A stretch of DNA of 64,000 nucleotides from assembly GCA_034401795.1 (NCBI GenBank), contig CM067370.1, positions 108,027,387 to 108,091,386 of the forward strand, in the 5' to 3' direction. The notes under the pieces are model-generated. The model saw only the letters and a list, made by a program, of their open reading frames with translations. It was not told where the DNA came from and ran no database searches. Of this stretch, positions 1-9,700 are shown piece after piece; the stretch's first letter is position 1, and each line of letters begins with the position of its first letter. The stretch comes from Chaetoderma sp. LZ-2023a (lineage: Eukaryota > Mollusca > Caudofoveata > Chaetodermatida > Chaetodermatidae). A program made the position numbers and the translations under genes.

Positions 1-1560
1 TGATAGCATAGTGGTGAACCATTTCATGGGCATTTTTGAGAAAATCTGTTTCTCTGCTGCAAATCCTCCGTAGTCTCAGAAATTGACCATATGGGCTCGC
101 TTGTTTGGAAGAGTTTGGGTGAGCCGATGAGTAGTGTAGATATCCGTGTGTATCTGTTGGTTTGGTATAGAGGTCGAAGCCTAAGTGTCTATTTGGAAGG
201 ATAAACACTTTTGTATCCAAGAAATTGATGGAATCTGTGGATTGTTCTACTGTGAATTTAATCGTCGGGTGTGCGTTATTCATGTGTTATGAATTTTGCT
301 AGTGAATCGGAACCTTTGGTCCAGATTATGAAAATATCATCAATATAGCGATAGTATAGGGCCGGCTGTGTTTCAGCTATCCTGAGTATTTTTTCCTCGA
401 GTTGGGCCATAAAAATGATGGCGTAGCTGGGTGCTAGTTTTGTGCCCATAGCTGTACCGCCGATTTGGAGATAATGTTCATCATTGAACTCGAAGTTGTT
501 ACATGTGAGCACTAGTTTGAGTAACGTTAACAATCTGCATGGTGTTAGCGTGCCTGGACAGCCATGTGTTCTCAAATGTTGGGATACAGCTCTAAGATCC
601 TCATTGTGAGGGATGTTAGTGTATAGTGATGTGACATCCATAGTAACTAGAATGGCATGAGGCGCTATGGCGCCAACAGTTTCTAGTTTGTTTATGTATG
701 ATTTAATATTATGAAGATGAATTTTGATATGTTCATCGACAAAGCTACTGATGAGTTCAGTAGGGCTTCCATTGCCACTGATAATTGGTCTCCCTGGGGT
801 AAGTTGGCCATTCATTTTTTTTTTATGAATTTTAGGAAATAGATAGAACCTGGCTGTTCGTGCGTTGTCGGTTCTGAGACCGTTAGCTATGTCTCTTGTG
901 ATTTCACCACTGAGAATCATGTCCGTGATGGCGGTTTCTACGTTCTCTGCGTGGTACGTGGTGAGATCTGTGGTTTGTTTGGTATAGTAGTGAGTGTCAC
1001 TAAGTTGGCGAAGTGCTTCCTTTTTGTATGTTTCCGTGTCTTGGATAACAGTAGCCTGGCCTTTATCAGCTTTCTTGATGACAATAGTTTTGTCATATTT
1101 TAGCTGGTTGATAATCTTTCTCTGTGTGTTAGAAAGATTCCCATTATTATGTCTTCGGTGGGCTTTTTTGTTGATGTCGTGTTTGACGGATCTGATGAAC
1201 GCATCTAGTGTGGCGTCATTACCTGGGTTTGCTGTCCAGGTGCTGGCTGGTTTAAATTTATGTGACAGTTTGTCCATAAAATTGTTGGTGGGATTATCGG
1301 TTGGGGTAATGGGTGTGTCCGATGTAGAAATATTTCCGTTTTCCCAGTAGGTGGGTGGGAACTGGAAATGTAGTTTTAATCTCAGTCTTCTAAAGAATCT
1401 GTTTAGATCTTTATGAAGTTGGCCAAGGTTGGCCTCAATGACGTTGGGACTGAAGCCCAGTCCTAGATCTAGGACGTCTCATATCTCCTTGGAGATGGGT
1501 TTTGATGATAGATTGACAACAAAAGGTTTTTGTTGACTGGAGAATTAATTTTTATAATTT
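1..1560 (-). pseudogene. Penelope-type reverse transcriptase ORF2, broken and partial (copy 1)
   Basis: The RT frame reads the Penelope hallmarks LPKIHK-like, MDVTSLYTNIP, GGTAMGTKLAPSYA and YYRYIDDIF, the last with the catalytic DD. Breaks: an in-frame TGA near 1480 where the other copy has CGA (Arg), a 21-bp deletion near 690, and a frameshift near 280. The frame continues off the left edge. The upstream piece LGLGFSPNVIEANLGQLHKD is a typical Penelope N-terminal block. Confidence 0.85.
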
Positions 1561-1606
1561 AGAAAAATATTAAAATTACAACAGTGATAAGTGATAGTGT
1601 TTACAT

Positions 1607-2368
1607 TTATGCAAGTCTTTTGAGTATTTGGAGGACTTGAGTCAGTGTGTCTTCCTTGTAGGGGCGCCTGTCTTGTTTGCCCTGTGGTCTCCTCGGTGGT
1701 GGGCATCTCTGGCCTGGTTCCCGTAGCGTGTTGCGGTTTCCTGGTCCTGGAGGTCTGCGCCTGTCCTTTTCTCTTGCCTGTACCCGCTTGGGTGGACTGG
1801 TCGACCGTTCCCGTGTTTTCAGTACCATGGCTCTGACTGCTTCCTGGCCTTCTAGAAAAACTGCTTCGTTTTCTGTAGCTGCCCTGAAACCCGCTTTGTG
1901 TTGTCTAACCAATTCTGAGAGGCGGTCAGCTCTGTTTCTGAGTAGTGAATGTAGATCAGACGTCAGTTGGAGACTGTGTTTGGTCAGAATGTCTTGCCAT
2001 TCTTTGACTAGTTCAGTATCATCAGATGGCGGAATGTATCTAACCGTTGCCATGAGGTTGGCGGGTGGTTTGTTGATAGAAATGGATGCTTCTAGTTTGT
2101 CAAGCTGTAGAAGCATACGTGCATGTTTACATGCACCATTGCGCCACTGGCGGTACGCCTGTACGTGTTCTTCAGGGATGCAAGGTTTCTTCCGTGGATT
2201 CTCATCTGGCCGGCGTTGAATGTCTTCGACTTGTTCAGTCTCCATTCTAGAACGTTTGCGGCTAGCCAGCGTCTTTCCCACGTCGTCAATGACAGCGTTG
2301 TTCAACAGATTCACTACAGTTTCAGTGGATCCGATAGAAGTGATGGAGCTGCTGCTTGCTGATTCCAT
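1607..2368 (-). CDS. Penelope-like element ORF1, unknown basic protein (copy 1)
   Basis: A 253-residue frame if started at the ATG shared with the second copy; the frame is open upstream to 2422 but that part is not conserved. The N-terminus is Ser/Thr-rich (MESASSSSITSIGSTE), followed by basic patches SRKRSRME and RRPDENPRKKPC that resemble nuclear-localisation or nucleic-acid-binding sequences, a helical middle, and an Arg/Pro-rich tail. I recognise no domain. Position upstream of the reverse transcriptase suggests a nucleic-acid-binding accessory protein; this is inference. About 90% identical to 44661-45425, so the frame has been kept open in both copies. Confidence 0.7.
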   Translation of the reverse strand: MESASSSSITSIGSTETVVNLLNNAVIDDVGKTLASRKRSRMETEQVEDIQRRPDENPRKKPCIPEEHVQAYRQWRNGACKHARMLLQLDKLEASISINKPPANLMATVRYIPPSDDTELVKEWQDILTKHSLQLTSDLHSLLRNRADRLSELVRQHKAGFRAATENEAVFLEGQEAVRAMVLKTRERSTSPPKRVQAREKDRRRPPGPGNRNTLREPGQRCPPPRRPQGKQDRRPYKEDTLTQVLQILKRLA

Positions 2369-2848
2369 ACTAAAATTCTTAGTATCCTTACTACAAACAA
2401 TATAGACAGAATCATCAACCAAGCGACTATTGATTCAGCTCTCAACCAAAGCCCGCATCGCTCACCAGGACAGCATTCAACTCCTACTACCTCACCATCA
2501 AACAACGACATTCAACCCATCAAGATTTTGGCCTTAGAAAACCCGCCCAACTACTCCTCACCACTTTCAAGTTGTAGAGAGACTCCAAACTCGGATCTCA
2601 TAAACGGCGCCACACCACCTGAGGTTTTCGATCCAGGTTATAACAGTCCTGATAGTGGGGTCTCAGGACCAACACTAGAAGAGGACCTCCAAACCGACCA
2701 GGACACCATCTCCTTAGAAGACCCCTTCCTCCCGTTATCTAACAACGACGAAGATCTTGACTATTTATTTCCAACGGAAGAGGATAATCAAGAAGAGGAC
2801 GCCTTGTCCGCAGACAACTTGCTCCGTATTCTTAATGAATTGGACTGA
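2363..2848 (+). CDS. Acidic open frame, possible activation domain (gene fragment)
   Basis: A plus-strand frame free of stops from 2363 to TGA at 2846-2848; no good ATG. It overlaps only the first few bases of the Penelope copy on the other strand. The product is Ser/Pro/Asn-rich, then strongly acidic with bulky residues: PDSGVSGPTLEEDL, DEDLDYLFPTEEDNQ and a final amphipathic stretch ADNLLRILNELD. This composition resembles transcriptional activation domains, but no DNA-binding domain is visible. Two AG acceptors (2382, 2404) lie just inside, so it may be a terminal exon whose earlier part lies beyond the Penelope insertion. I do not recognise a family. Confidence 0.4.
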   Translation, partial: FHTKILSILTTNNIDRIINQATIDSALNQSPHRSPGQHSTPTTSPSNNDIQPIKILALENPPNYSSPLSSCRETPNSDLINGATPPEVFDPGYNSPDSGVSGPTLEEDLQTDQDTISLEDPFLPLSNNDEDLDYLFPTEEDNQEEDALSADNLLRILNELD

Positions 2849-2936
2849 AGGTAAGAATACAACTTTTTACACCTTTTTTTGGACTAAATTAACCATCCAA
2901 AAATATGGATGATAAGATATATCACCTATATATTAT

Positions 2937-2991
2937 GTCTCCTCTGATGAGTATAACCAAACTTGGTACGAAACGCTACGAGTCAGGATCT
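2937..2991 (+). ncRNA. Hammerhead-ribozyme-like motif (type I)
   Basis: All core parts occur in order: CTGATGA at 2944-2950, a hairpin at 2951-2969 (GT...AC ends plus ACC/GGT pairing), GAAA at 2970-2973, a very short stem III 2974-2982 (CGC-TAC-GAG, one G-A mismatch), then TC at 2983-2984 as the cleavage site. The four bases before CTGATGA (TCCT) pair perfectly with the four after the cleavage site (AGGA). Hammerheads with minimal stem III are known in Penelope-like elements and small retrozymes. It lies on the strand opposite to the adjacent Penelope copy. Confidence 0.6.
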
Positions 2992-3190
2992 CACTGGAAC
3001 GAATACTTTAACCAGTATTCACTTACCAATTCTACTCCAATTATACCTTTCCGTTAGACTATGACCACAGACTATAAATTTAAACTAAATTTATAATAAT
3101 AGCCACAAATAGACATAATGACCACCCGTGAGTAGCCATTTTGAACAGGAAACTAACCCCATAATATTTTCTGATCATGGCTGCACAAAC

Positions 3191-3480
3191 ACGGCTGCAA
3201 CCGGCTACATTTGAAAACAAAACCGGCTACACTGTCTTAAAATTCAAACCAAACCGGCTACGGTAGCTACCCCTTCCGGTTACACCACAATACGAATCCG
3301 GCTACACTTTCAAGTTTCAACCAAATCCGGCCACAGTAGCTACCTCTACCGGCTACATACAAGCCAATCCGGCTACGGGATAACCTAATCCCGGCTACAT
3401 AACTTGATCAACCGGCTACACTAGCCATAAATCCGGCTACCAAATGTCTAATCCGGCTACAAAAATCAAATCCGGTCACA
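3191..3480 (+). repeat. CCGGCTAC array upstream of a TATA box
   Basis: About 13 copies of CCGGCTAC or one-base variants start near 3201, 3223, 3254, 3276, 3299, 3328, 3349, 3369, 3390, 3411, 3432, 3452 and 3472. The last eight are 20-21 bp apart, i.e. two DNA helix turns, while the sequence between them is not conserved. A degenerate copy lies at 3191 and an inverted GTGTAGCC at 3489. This looks like a battery of binding sites for one protein on the same DNA face. Confidence 0.75.
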
Positions 3481-3508
3481 CACACCCGTGTAGCCGCTTT
3501 TTGGAAAG

Positions 3509-3517
3509 TATAAAAGG
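3509..3517 (+). promoter_or_regulatory. TATA box (TATAAAAGG)
   Basis: A consensus TATA element just downstream of the CCGGCTAC array and about 30 bp before a pyrimidine-flanked TCCAGACTC near 3540 that could be the initiator. It implies plus-strand transcription. Confidence 0.55.
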
Positions 3518-3539
3518 AAGACACAAACTGTGTATTGGT

Positions 3540-3629
3540 ATCCAGACTCAAACTTGCACACAAGTTCGCGTCAGGACAAACTAAGCACAATCGAGCTTCT
3601 CTAAGTAGTATATCAAGAGTGTTAGGGAG
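3540..3629 (+). other. Candidate non-coding first exon ending in a strong splice donor
   Basis: About 90 bp from the presumed start to GGGAG|GTAAGTATG at 3629/3630. No ATG lies in it. I could not find the acceptor or coding exon it would join; the next recognised gene to the right is GCN1 on the other strand. Confidence 0.35.
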
Positions 3630-3751
3630 GTAAGTATGTTCTCATGATGTGAAATTGATTATGCCGTCATATACTTGAGTAGCAGATCAGATCCATCCAT
3701 TATCTGGGCTGTCTGAATGATCTTATACAAAAGCAGTGTCATTCAGGCATT

Positions 3752-3944
3752 AACCATTTAATCCTCAAATAATTTATACAGCAATTTTCTCATAAACAAT
3801 CACTGGAATGTCTGGCTTGGTTATCAAGCCAGTCATTCTAGTGGCCAATTTTCAAAAATGTTCTTTTCTTCGCCTGCAAATTGACATTTCTCCAGACCAT
3901 TGCATTAGTTATTTTTGTCCAGGTTAAGTGTTAAAAGGTTAACC
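3752..3944. repeat. piggyBac-type palindromic MITE
   Basis: Starts TTAACC and ends GGTTAA with a large interior palindrome around GGCTTGGTTATCAAGCCAGTC. It belongs to the most abundant family in the window: TTAA ends, CCCTTTAATGG-like termini, interior TGACTGGCT/AGCCAGTCA arms. Confidence 0.65.
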
Positions 3945-4598
3945 CTCTGTCTGGCCCTGGGAAATGTCAATTTGTAGTCCAAGAGAAGACTATTTTATAA
4001 CTTTATTACTGGAATCAACAGGATCAGCTGTTGAGCTAGTCATTTTATAGAAACTTTGTTAAATAGTCGACTCTTTGACTAGAAATGGACATATACTAAG
4101 CAATGGTTTTGATTTTCTTGACCACTCTGGACCATATCAGGTCTAGGTTACATAGCTATCTACATGTATATGAGAATGTTAATGAGCCCAATCAACTTTT
4201 AACACATCATTTTAACTAACACCACTAAACCTAAATCAAACTTAATGCATTGTGGGAACATTATGTCAGATATCAGCTGATCCTATCCTGTACTGTTCAC
4301 AGTGAAAGATGAGCTGTACCTGGCACAATTCAGGGCAAGATCTTTCAATGACGTAACAAAAGTAACATTCCATGCAGATATCATGCTAGGTATGACAGAA
4401 ACTTAGGGGCAATTTCAACTGGCAAACGAGCCTATAATAGCTCGTAGAGGAATGCTTGTTAGCTACATGGCTATTGAAGTTGACCAGCCTCCCAAGCTCA
4501 GTCGCAAATGGTTAATGTGAAATTATTTTATCAGATTCAAAATAGTGGACAGCCTTTCCTTAACACTTTGTTAAATCCACATAAACATGTAATTGAGG

Positions 4599-4923
4599 AA
4601 TCCAGTTTTAGCTATGTCACACCCATTCCTAGGTAAGCTCCATCCACGCTTCGCACATGATGAGAACGATCAATCCCTGAACTCCCTATCAATTTTCAAA
4701 AAATTATACAGGTTTTTGTTTTGTTTTGAAACTAATTTGACTGGGTGCTGTCAAATTATTCAACAGCATGTTTATTAAATAGTAAAGACATACAATTTGT
4801 ACAACAACGCTTAGTCCGTCATCAATTATGCGTTCGTAGTGAACTTATCTATGCTATTCATGACATAATTAACATCACCTAGTTGATTATGATGTCATAT
4901 GATGGATGGATAAACTGGAAAGG
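4599..4923. repeat. CCAGTTT-ended MITE with palindromic core
   Basis: About 325 bp, reverse orientation relative to the copy at 30569-30944. It shares the marker segments GCTATG...CACCCAT, GAACGATCAATC, TTTGAAACTAATTTGACTGG and ATGATGTCAT and ends CTGGAAAGG. Confidence 0.6.
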
Positions 4924-5473
4924 TCAATTACTTCCCTACTTTTATATATAAGCTTGATGGAATTATACCTTCCTACTGTATACATGTATCAATCTTCCTA
5001 AGGCCAAGGCCCCCCCCCCCCCCCCCACTTTCATTGATATGGTCATTGTTTGAAGCACTAATGTATAACAATCCCCTTTTTCACATCCGTTCAAAATAGT
5101 AAATCCGATACTATGGGACGGATTAATGGAGACTAGTACCCAGCTCCACATACTCTCCATGGTAACACAATAGGGAATCTGGTACCAACTAAGTGTAGCT
5201 ACACAATGTAACCATGATTTGTATTGATATGCAGGCAATACGCACACTCAATAAATAAATAAACTAACTGACTATGGTTCACCAGTCAAGTCAATGAAGT
5301 TAGGCATTATCAAAATTACCTGACACAACCAGGGCAAAATCTACTTTTAACCCTGTAGCACTTGAAATTTCACTTTCAATTTCAGAACTATATTTATACA
5401 CAATAGTTTCAAAATATTCATTGTTATACAAATAAAGAATATGTCATTCATGGTCTCTAAGGGCTAAAAGTGT

Positions 5474-5713
5474 TTAACCTTTAAGACTAATTCGTTCAAG
5501 AAAATTTCATTTTCTAATACATGTCGTAGAAAATGTCCATTTGCAGACAACAGACTAATTTTGAAAATATACCACTGGAATGACTGGCATGGTTATCGAG
5601 CCAGTCATTTGTGGTAAATTTTCAAGAAATAGCTTCTCTTGGTCTGCAAACGGGCATTTCTCAAGACCACTGCAGAAGCCGCTTTTGGCTGATATGAGTG
5701 TTAAAAGGTTAAA
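5474..5713. repeat. piggyBac-type palindromic MITE
   Basis: TTTAACCTTT start and AAAAGGTTAAA end. The arms pair around ATGGTTATCGAGCCAGTCAT; the interior can fold into one long hairpin. Confidence 0.65.
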
Positions 5714-6477
5714 GATGAGTGTACCATGAAAAGTATGCCACTCCTGATTCACTATGAATCCAAGAATCAAATGACATATACAATTTAAGAAATATATAAC
5801 CATTTGAAACCGAAAGATTAAATAAGAAATCTGTTGCAATATTTAGTTTTTTTAAGTTTACTGAGAGCCGCTGAAACAACAGGTTCCTGTTAAATTAATT
5901 ACAAAATATTAAATACTTTACTCGCATGACTGTCTTGCAATCATCCACTTGAGGGTCAACTGGTTACACCTTATGCATAGACACATATCAATGTGTATAA
6001 AGCTCTACAACCTTTCCAAATGAAGGTCCACCCACACTTTCTGAGTGTTGTGATTACTGTCCCGACAAAATTCTACTTTGACATGTTTGATGTCAAGCAA
6101 ACTAACGAACATCATTAAAGACAGATGCAGCCATATTCCGTCTAGTTAAAATTACAGGCAAACAAATATTTACTATGATGTTCAAAAAAACTTTCATTTA
6201 TTTTCATTAAGCCCGACTTGAATGATGGCAAAAAAATAACTAAGAAGTACCCCTGCAATGCCTGTCAAGCACCAATCATTCCATTGGTTAGTAAGTTTCT
6301 TTTCTAAAATACCATTCCCTGGATCTGCAAATGACCATTTTCTCAGTAGAAACTTCCATATTCTTTGATCAACTTTGCCAATTAAGGGCTAAGATACACC
6401 TATACATTAATTCTGGTGACTGAAAAGTTGAAACTGCAACAAGAATGGATAGGGTATGTACTTAGCAGATATCTTAC

Positions 6478-6714
6478 CGTTCCATGACTATTAATCACAG
6501 CTAGAGCCGCTTCACGCATCTGATTACGAACATGCTCGTCACGATCACCGAGCCCTCGAGGTACAAAGAACTCAAACAACTGCACAATCTGTTCATGTTT
6601 CAAATGAGGGGCTATCTGTGCCATTGCCATGCCAATACCACATCGCGCAGGCCAATCATCAGGAACACTGTCCGAGATAATTCGTCCAAACTGATCAAGC
6701 GCTGGAGGGGGTCT
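6478..6714 (-). CDS. GCN1: GCN1 exon n (most C-terminal in window)
   Basis: 237 bp, phase 0 to phase 0, acceptor ATTTCAG, donor GAACG|GTAAGA. It encodes RPPPALDQFGRIISDSVPDD, ARCGIGMAMAQIAPHL and LFEFFVPRGLGDRDEHVRNQ, ending VINSHGT. I looked for the following exon in 1-6477 and found none, so that intron is at least 6.4 kb. Confidence 0.93.
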
Positions 6715-9700
6715 CTGAAATCAGATTGGTTTGCTCAGTCAGTAAAGTTTTATCACGTGAGCAAACTTGTATGCCAATGCATAACATTCATTAACCCTTT
6801 ATTGACCAAATTTGGTCATGAAAATGTAAATATTTGTTTAGCGAATGTCATTTGCAGGCAAAGAAAACTATTTTTGAAAATTTATCACTGGAATGACTGG
6901 CTCTGTTGGTCTGCAAATGGACATTGCCCAAGACCACTACAGAGGCTGGTTTTAGCTGGTTTCGTCATGAAAGGTTTAACCCATCACAATATCATTTTAT
7001 ATGGCACCATTGTAATACAGTCACACACTAGTAATGCCCATCATAAGCAATACATTATACAGCACCCATTATTGCCTAGCAGCGATCATAATTTTCTACC
7101 GAGGATATTAAGATAATGAAAAGATAATGTACAATGGCTGGAAAAAGAAAAGAATCAGCGTGGTAATTCGCATAGCTAATGTGATAAATAGAATTTCAAA
7201 GGAGTTGCCATTTTGCATCAAAGTTATCACACACATTTAGTAATATCTCATTTGGAACTCGCTACAGCTGTTCCAATGGACCTTTTCGGTTTTAGCTATG
7301 CCCCACCCATCTCTAGCTGAGCTCCACCCACACCTCGCTCGTGTTGGGATCGATCGATCTCTGAACACCCTGACTATCAATTTCCAAAAAACTACACATA
7401 AAATTTGTAGCCTATATAAATTCTCATGTCTGAATTTGTGTGTTGATCTAACTCAACTTTTTGATTGCCGTGATTTTGTTTGAGCTGTGATAAGAAGGCT
7501 GTACATTACAAGGGTTATTGCAAATTTCAACGTAAACATACTTTATAAAGGATCTCGCACGAGTTGATATTTTGTATCACATTTATCACACAAGTTTAGT
7601 AAGATCGCAATTCACCTTTCCAGAGTATCCATCCATCATCTGACTTCGTATGATGTCATAATCAGCTCAGTGCGTGTATGATGATGTCACAATCATTACA
7701 TCACAAAGGGTTCCATATAGACCGTCATCAAATCTCAAATAGTTTAACACGTTGTATGAATTGTAGGTCTGTAATTCTTTGCTATTTAATAAACATGCTG
7801 TTGAATATTTTGAAACTAATTTGACTGGGTGCTGTTGCTTATCACAGCTCAAACAAAATCACGGCAATCAAAAAGTTGAGTTAGATCAACACACAAATTC
7901 AGACATGAGAATTTATATAGGCTACAAATTTTATATTGACTATTTAAGAAATAATTTGACTGGAAGCTGTTTCCGGAATAAAACCCAGTAAGTCTCAAGT
8001 CACATTATTTTCACAGTACATTGCATCTACCGCCTTACCGATATGGTTGCCTTGAAATGATGCTACAGATATTTCAGAGTTGAAAAGTTTAACTTCTACC
8101 ACGTATGTGCATTTTTCAAGTGATGGCATAAGAATGCTCCATGCTATATCATATTTATTACATTTTTTTATTATCCCATCTCTGGCTATTTTGAAACAAA
8201 TTTATCTGCCCAAGTAAACACATTATTTTGAATTTATTCAGCCAGTCTTATATTAGCTCCTTTGGAAACAGGTGTTTTACTATTTAGGCATTTCAGTATA
8301 AAGATATAACAATTATATTAAAGATAACTGAATTAATTAGTAAATTCTACAAACAGGGAGAGAGAGGAAGGAGGGTTGGAAATGGAGGGAGGGAGAGGGG
8401 AAGGAGGGATAGATGGGGAGGGAAGGAGGGAGAGGGGAAGGAGTGGCGAGGGAGAGGGGAGGGGGTGACAGAGCGGGAGGGATGGAGGGTAATTAAAATT
8501 AACACTTACAGACCAGAAGGGATAAACAATCTAACAGCTCTTTCGTATACAAAATCAGGCATAAATTAACTATCAACGTGGTTGGGGAATTACCAATAAT
8601 TTTCCACCAAATTACATCCAATATATATATATGAACCCCTGCCATTTGTTCTCCGAGATCTTTGGATCATGACTCAATGGAGACTGATATAGAACAGCTA
8701 GGAAATAACATGGTTCCAAACCAAAATAAATACATGAGGCCCAAGGGGCCTGTATCGCTCACCTGGAACATTGGTATTTCAACTAATCTTTATTGAGTTT
8801 TCCATCAATCAGTGCCACTTCCAATGACTTTCAGTCAAATGGTTTAATTTCCGAGATATTGACAACAATTTCTGGACTGCTTTTGCAGATGCTTTTGAAC
8901 AATATTTAAGTGAAAATAGATGACATCAGTGCTAACAATAGAAATTGATGACATACAGTCAAACTTGTATTAAGACACCACCCAAAGGGAGAATCAGAAG
9001 GCAGTCTCTTACGGCTGCTGGTTTTTTAATAAGGTTTCAAATACATTGCTTAATTGGATTTAGCAAATGAAGAAAATTGTCTCTAAAGGATGGTGCTCTC
9101 GTAACACTTTCACCCATAAATCATGGAAAAGTATATTCTCTATGATATAAAACTTATTTTATTGAATATTTTAAAGTTCATTTTACGTGAAGCCATTGTA
9201 TCATAGGCAGCAATGACTTCCAGTTAAATTGATTTAAAAAATTCAACAGTTTTTCTGTATGGATGCCTAGATAATGCGATATATGGAATTCATCAGTGAA
9301 AGGGTTAATACAGGTGGTCTTTATAGCAGGTTTAACTCAGTATTTCAAACTATCCATTTAACACATGTACATCTGGCTGAATGATCAAGTTAGCAATAGG
9401 GGATGGGTATCCAGGTGAGCTGGAGTCTATTTAGAAAATAATTTGACTGACAGTCATTGCTGCCTTAGGTAGTAACAACTTTCAATTAAATACATTTCAA
9501 AATGTTCAATAGTATAGATGTTAGAGCACATAACACATATTTTAAATATTTAGACATAGGAGGGAAAAATGTTAAACTCTAAATTGTTTTTATCTTGTTT
9601 GGCAATAAAATGTGCCAAGGATGATAAATCATTTCACGGCGGAAAAAACCTGAGTGTCTAATATTTCCCCCATGAAAGTGGCACTATACTAGTAGTGCAA

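Larger units (their letters stand above)
1..2368 (-). mobile_element. Penelope-like retroelement copy 1 (window-truncated)
   Basis: Near-identical at DNA level to 43019-45425 in the same orientation. It contains ORF1 (1607-2368) and the 5' two-thirds of a Penelope-type reverse transcriptase frame. Its 3' end lies left of the window. Sequence shared with the second copy stops right after the ORF1 ATG (position 2368). It differs by a 21-bp deletion near 690, small indels near 280-290, and loss of about 20 bp between the two reading frames near 1580-1600. Confidence 0.9.
3945..6477. other. Intron sequence left of GCN1 exon n
   Basis: Apart from the MITEs at 4599-4923 and 5474-5713 and a run of C at 5010-5026 I see no gene or RNA. 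A segment at 5110-5190 resembles 20130-20190 and is another dispersed repeat. Confidence 0.5.

Noticed and set aside
1677-2219. 180-codon plus-strand frame (and its equivalent at 44731-45276)
   Set aside because: Shadow of Penelope ORF1 on the other strand; conserved only because ORF1 is.
3191-3480. CCGGCTAC array as a CRISPR-like repeat array
   Set aside because: The repeat is 8 bp, the spacers are 12-23 bp and this is an animal genome; binding sites are the better reading.
2849-3640. Complete LTR of a retrovirus-like element
   Set aside because: TATA box and donor are present, but I found no TG...CA borders, polyadenylation signal, primer site or second copy in the window.
6532-7116. 194-codon plus-strand frame
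   Set aside because: Antisense to GCN1 exon n and through a MITE; no coding features.
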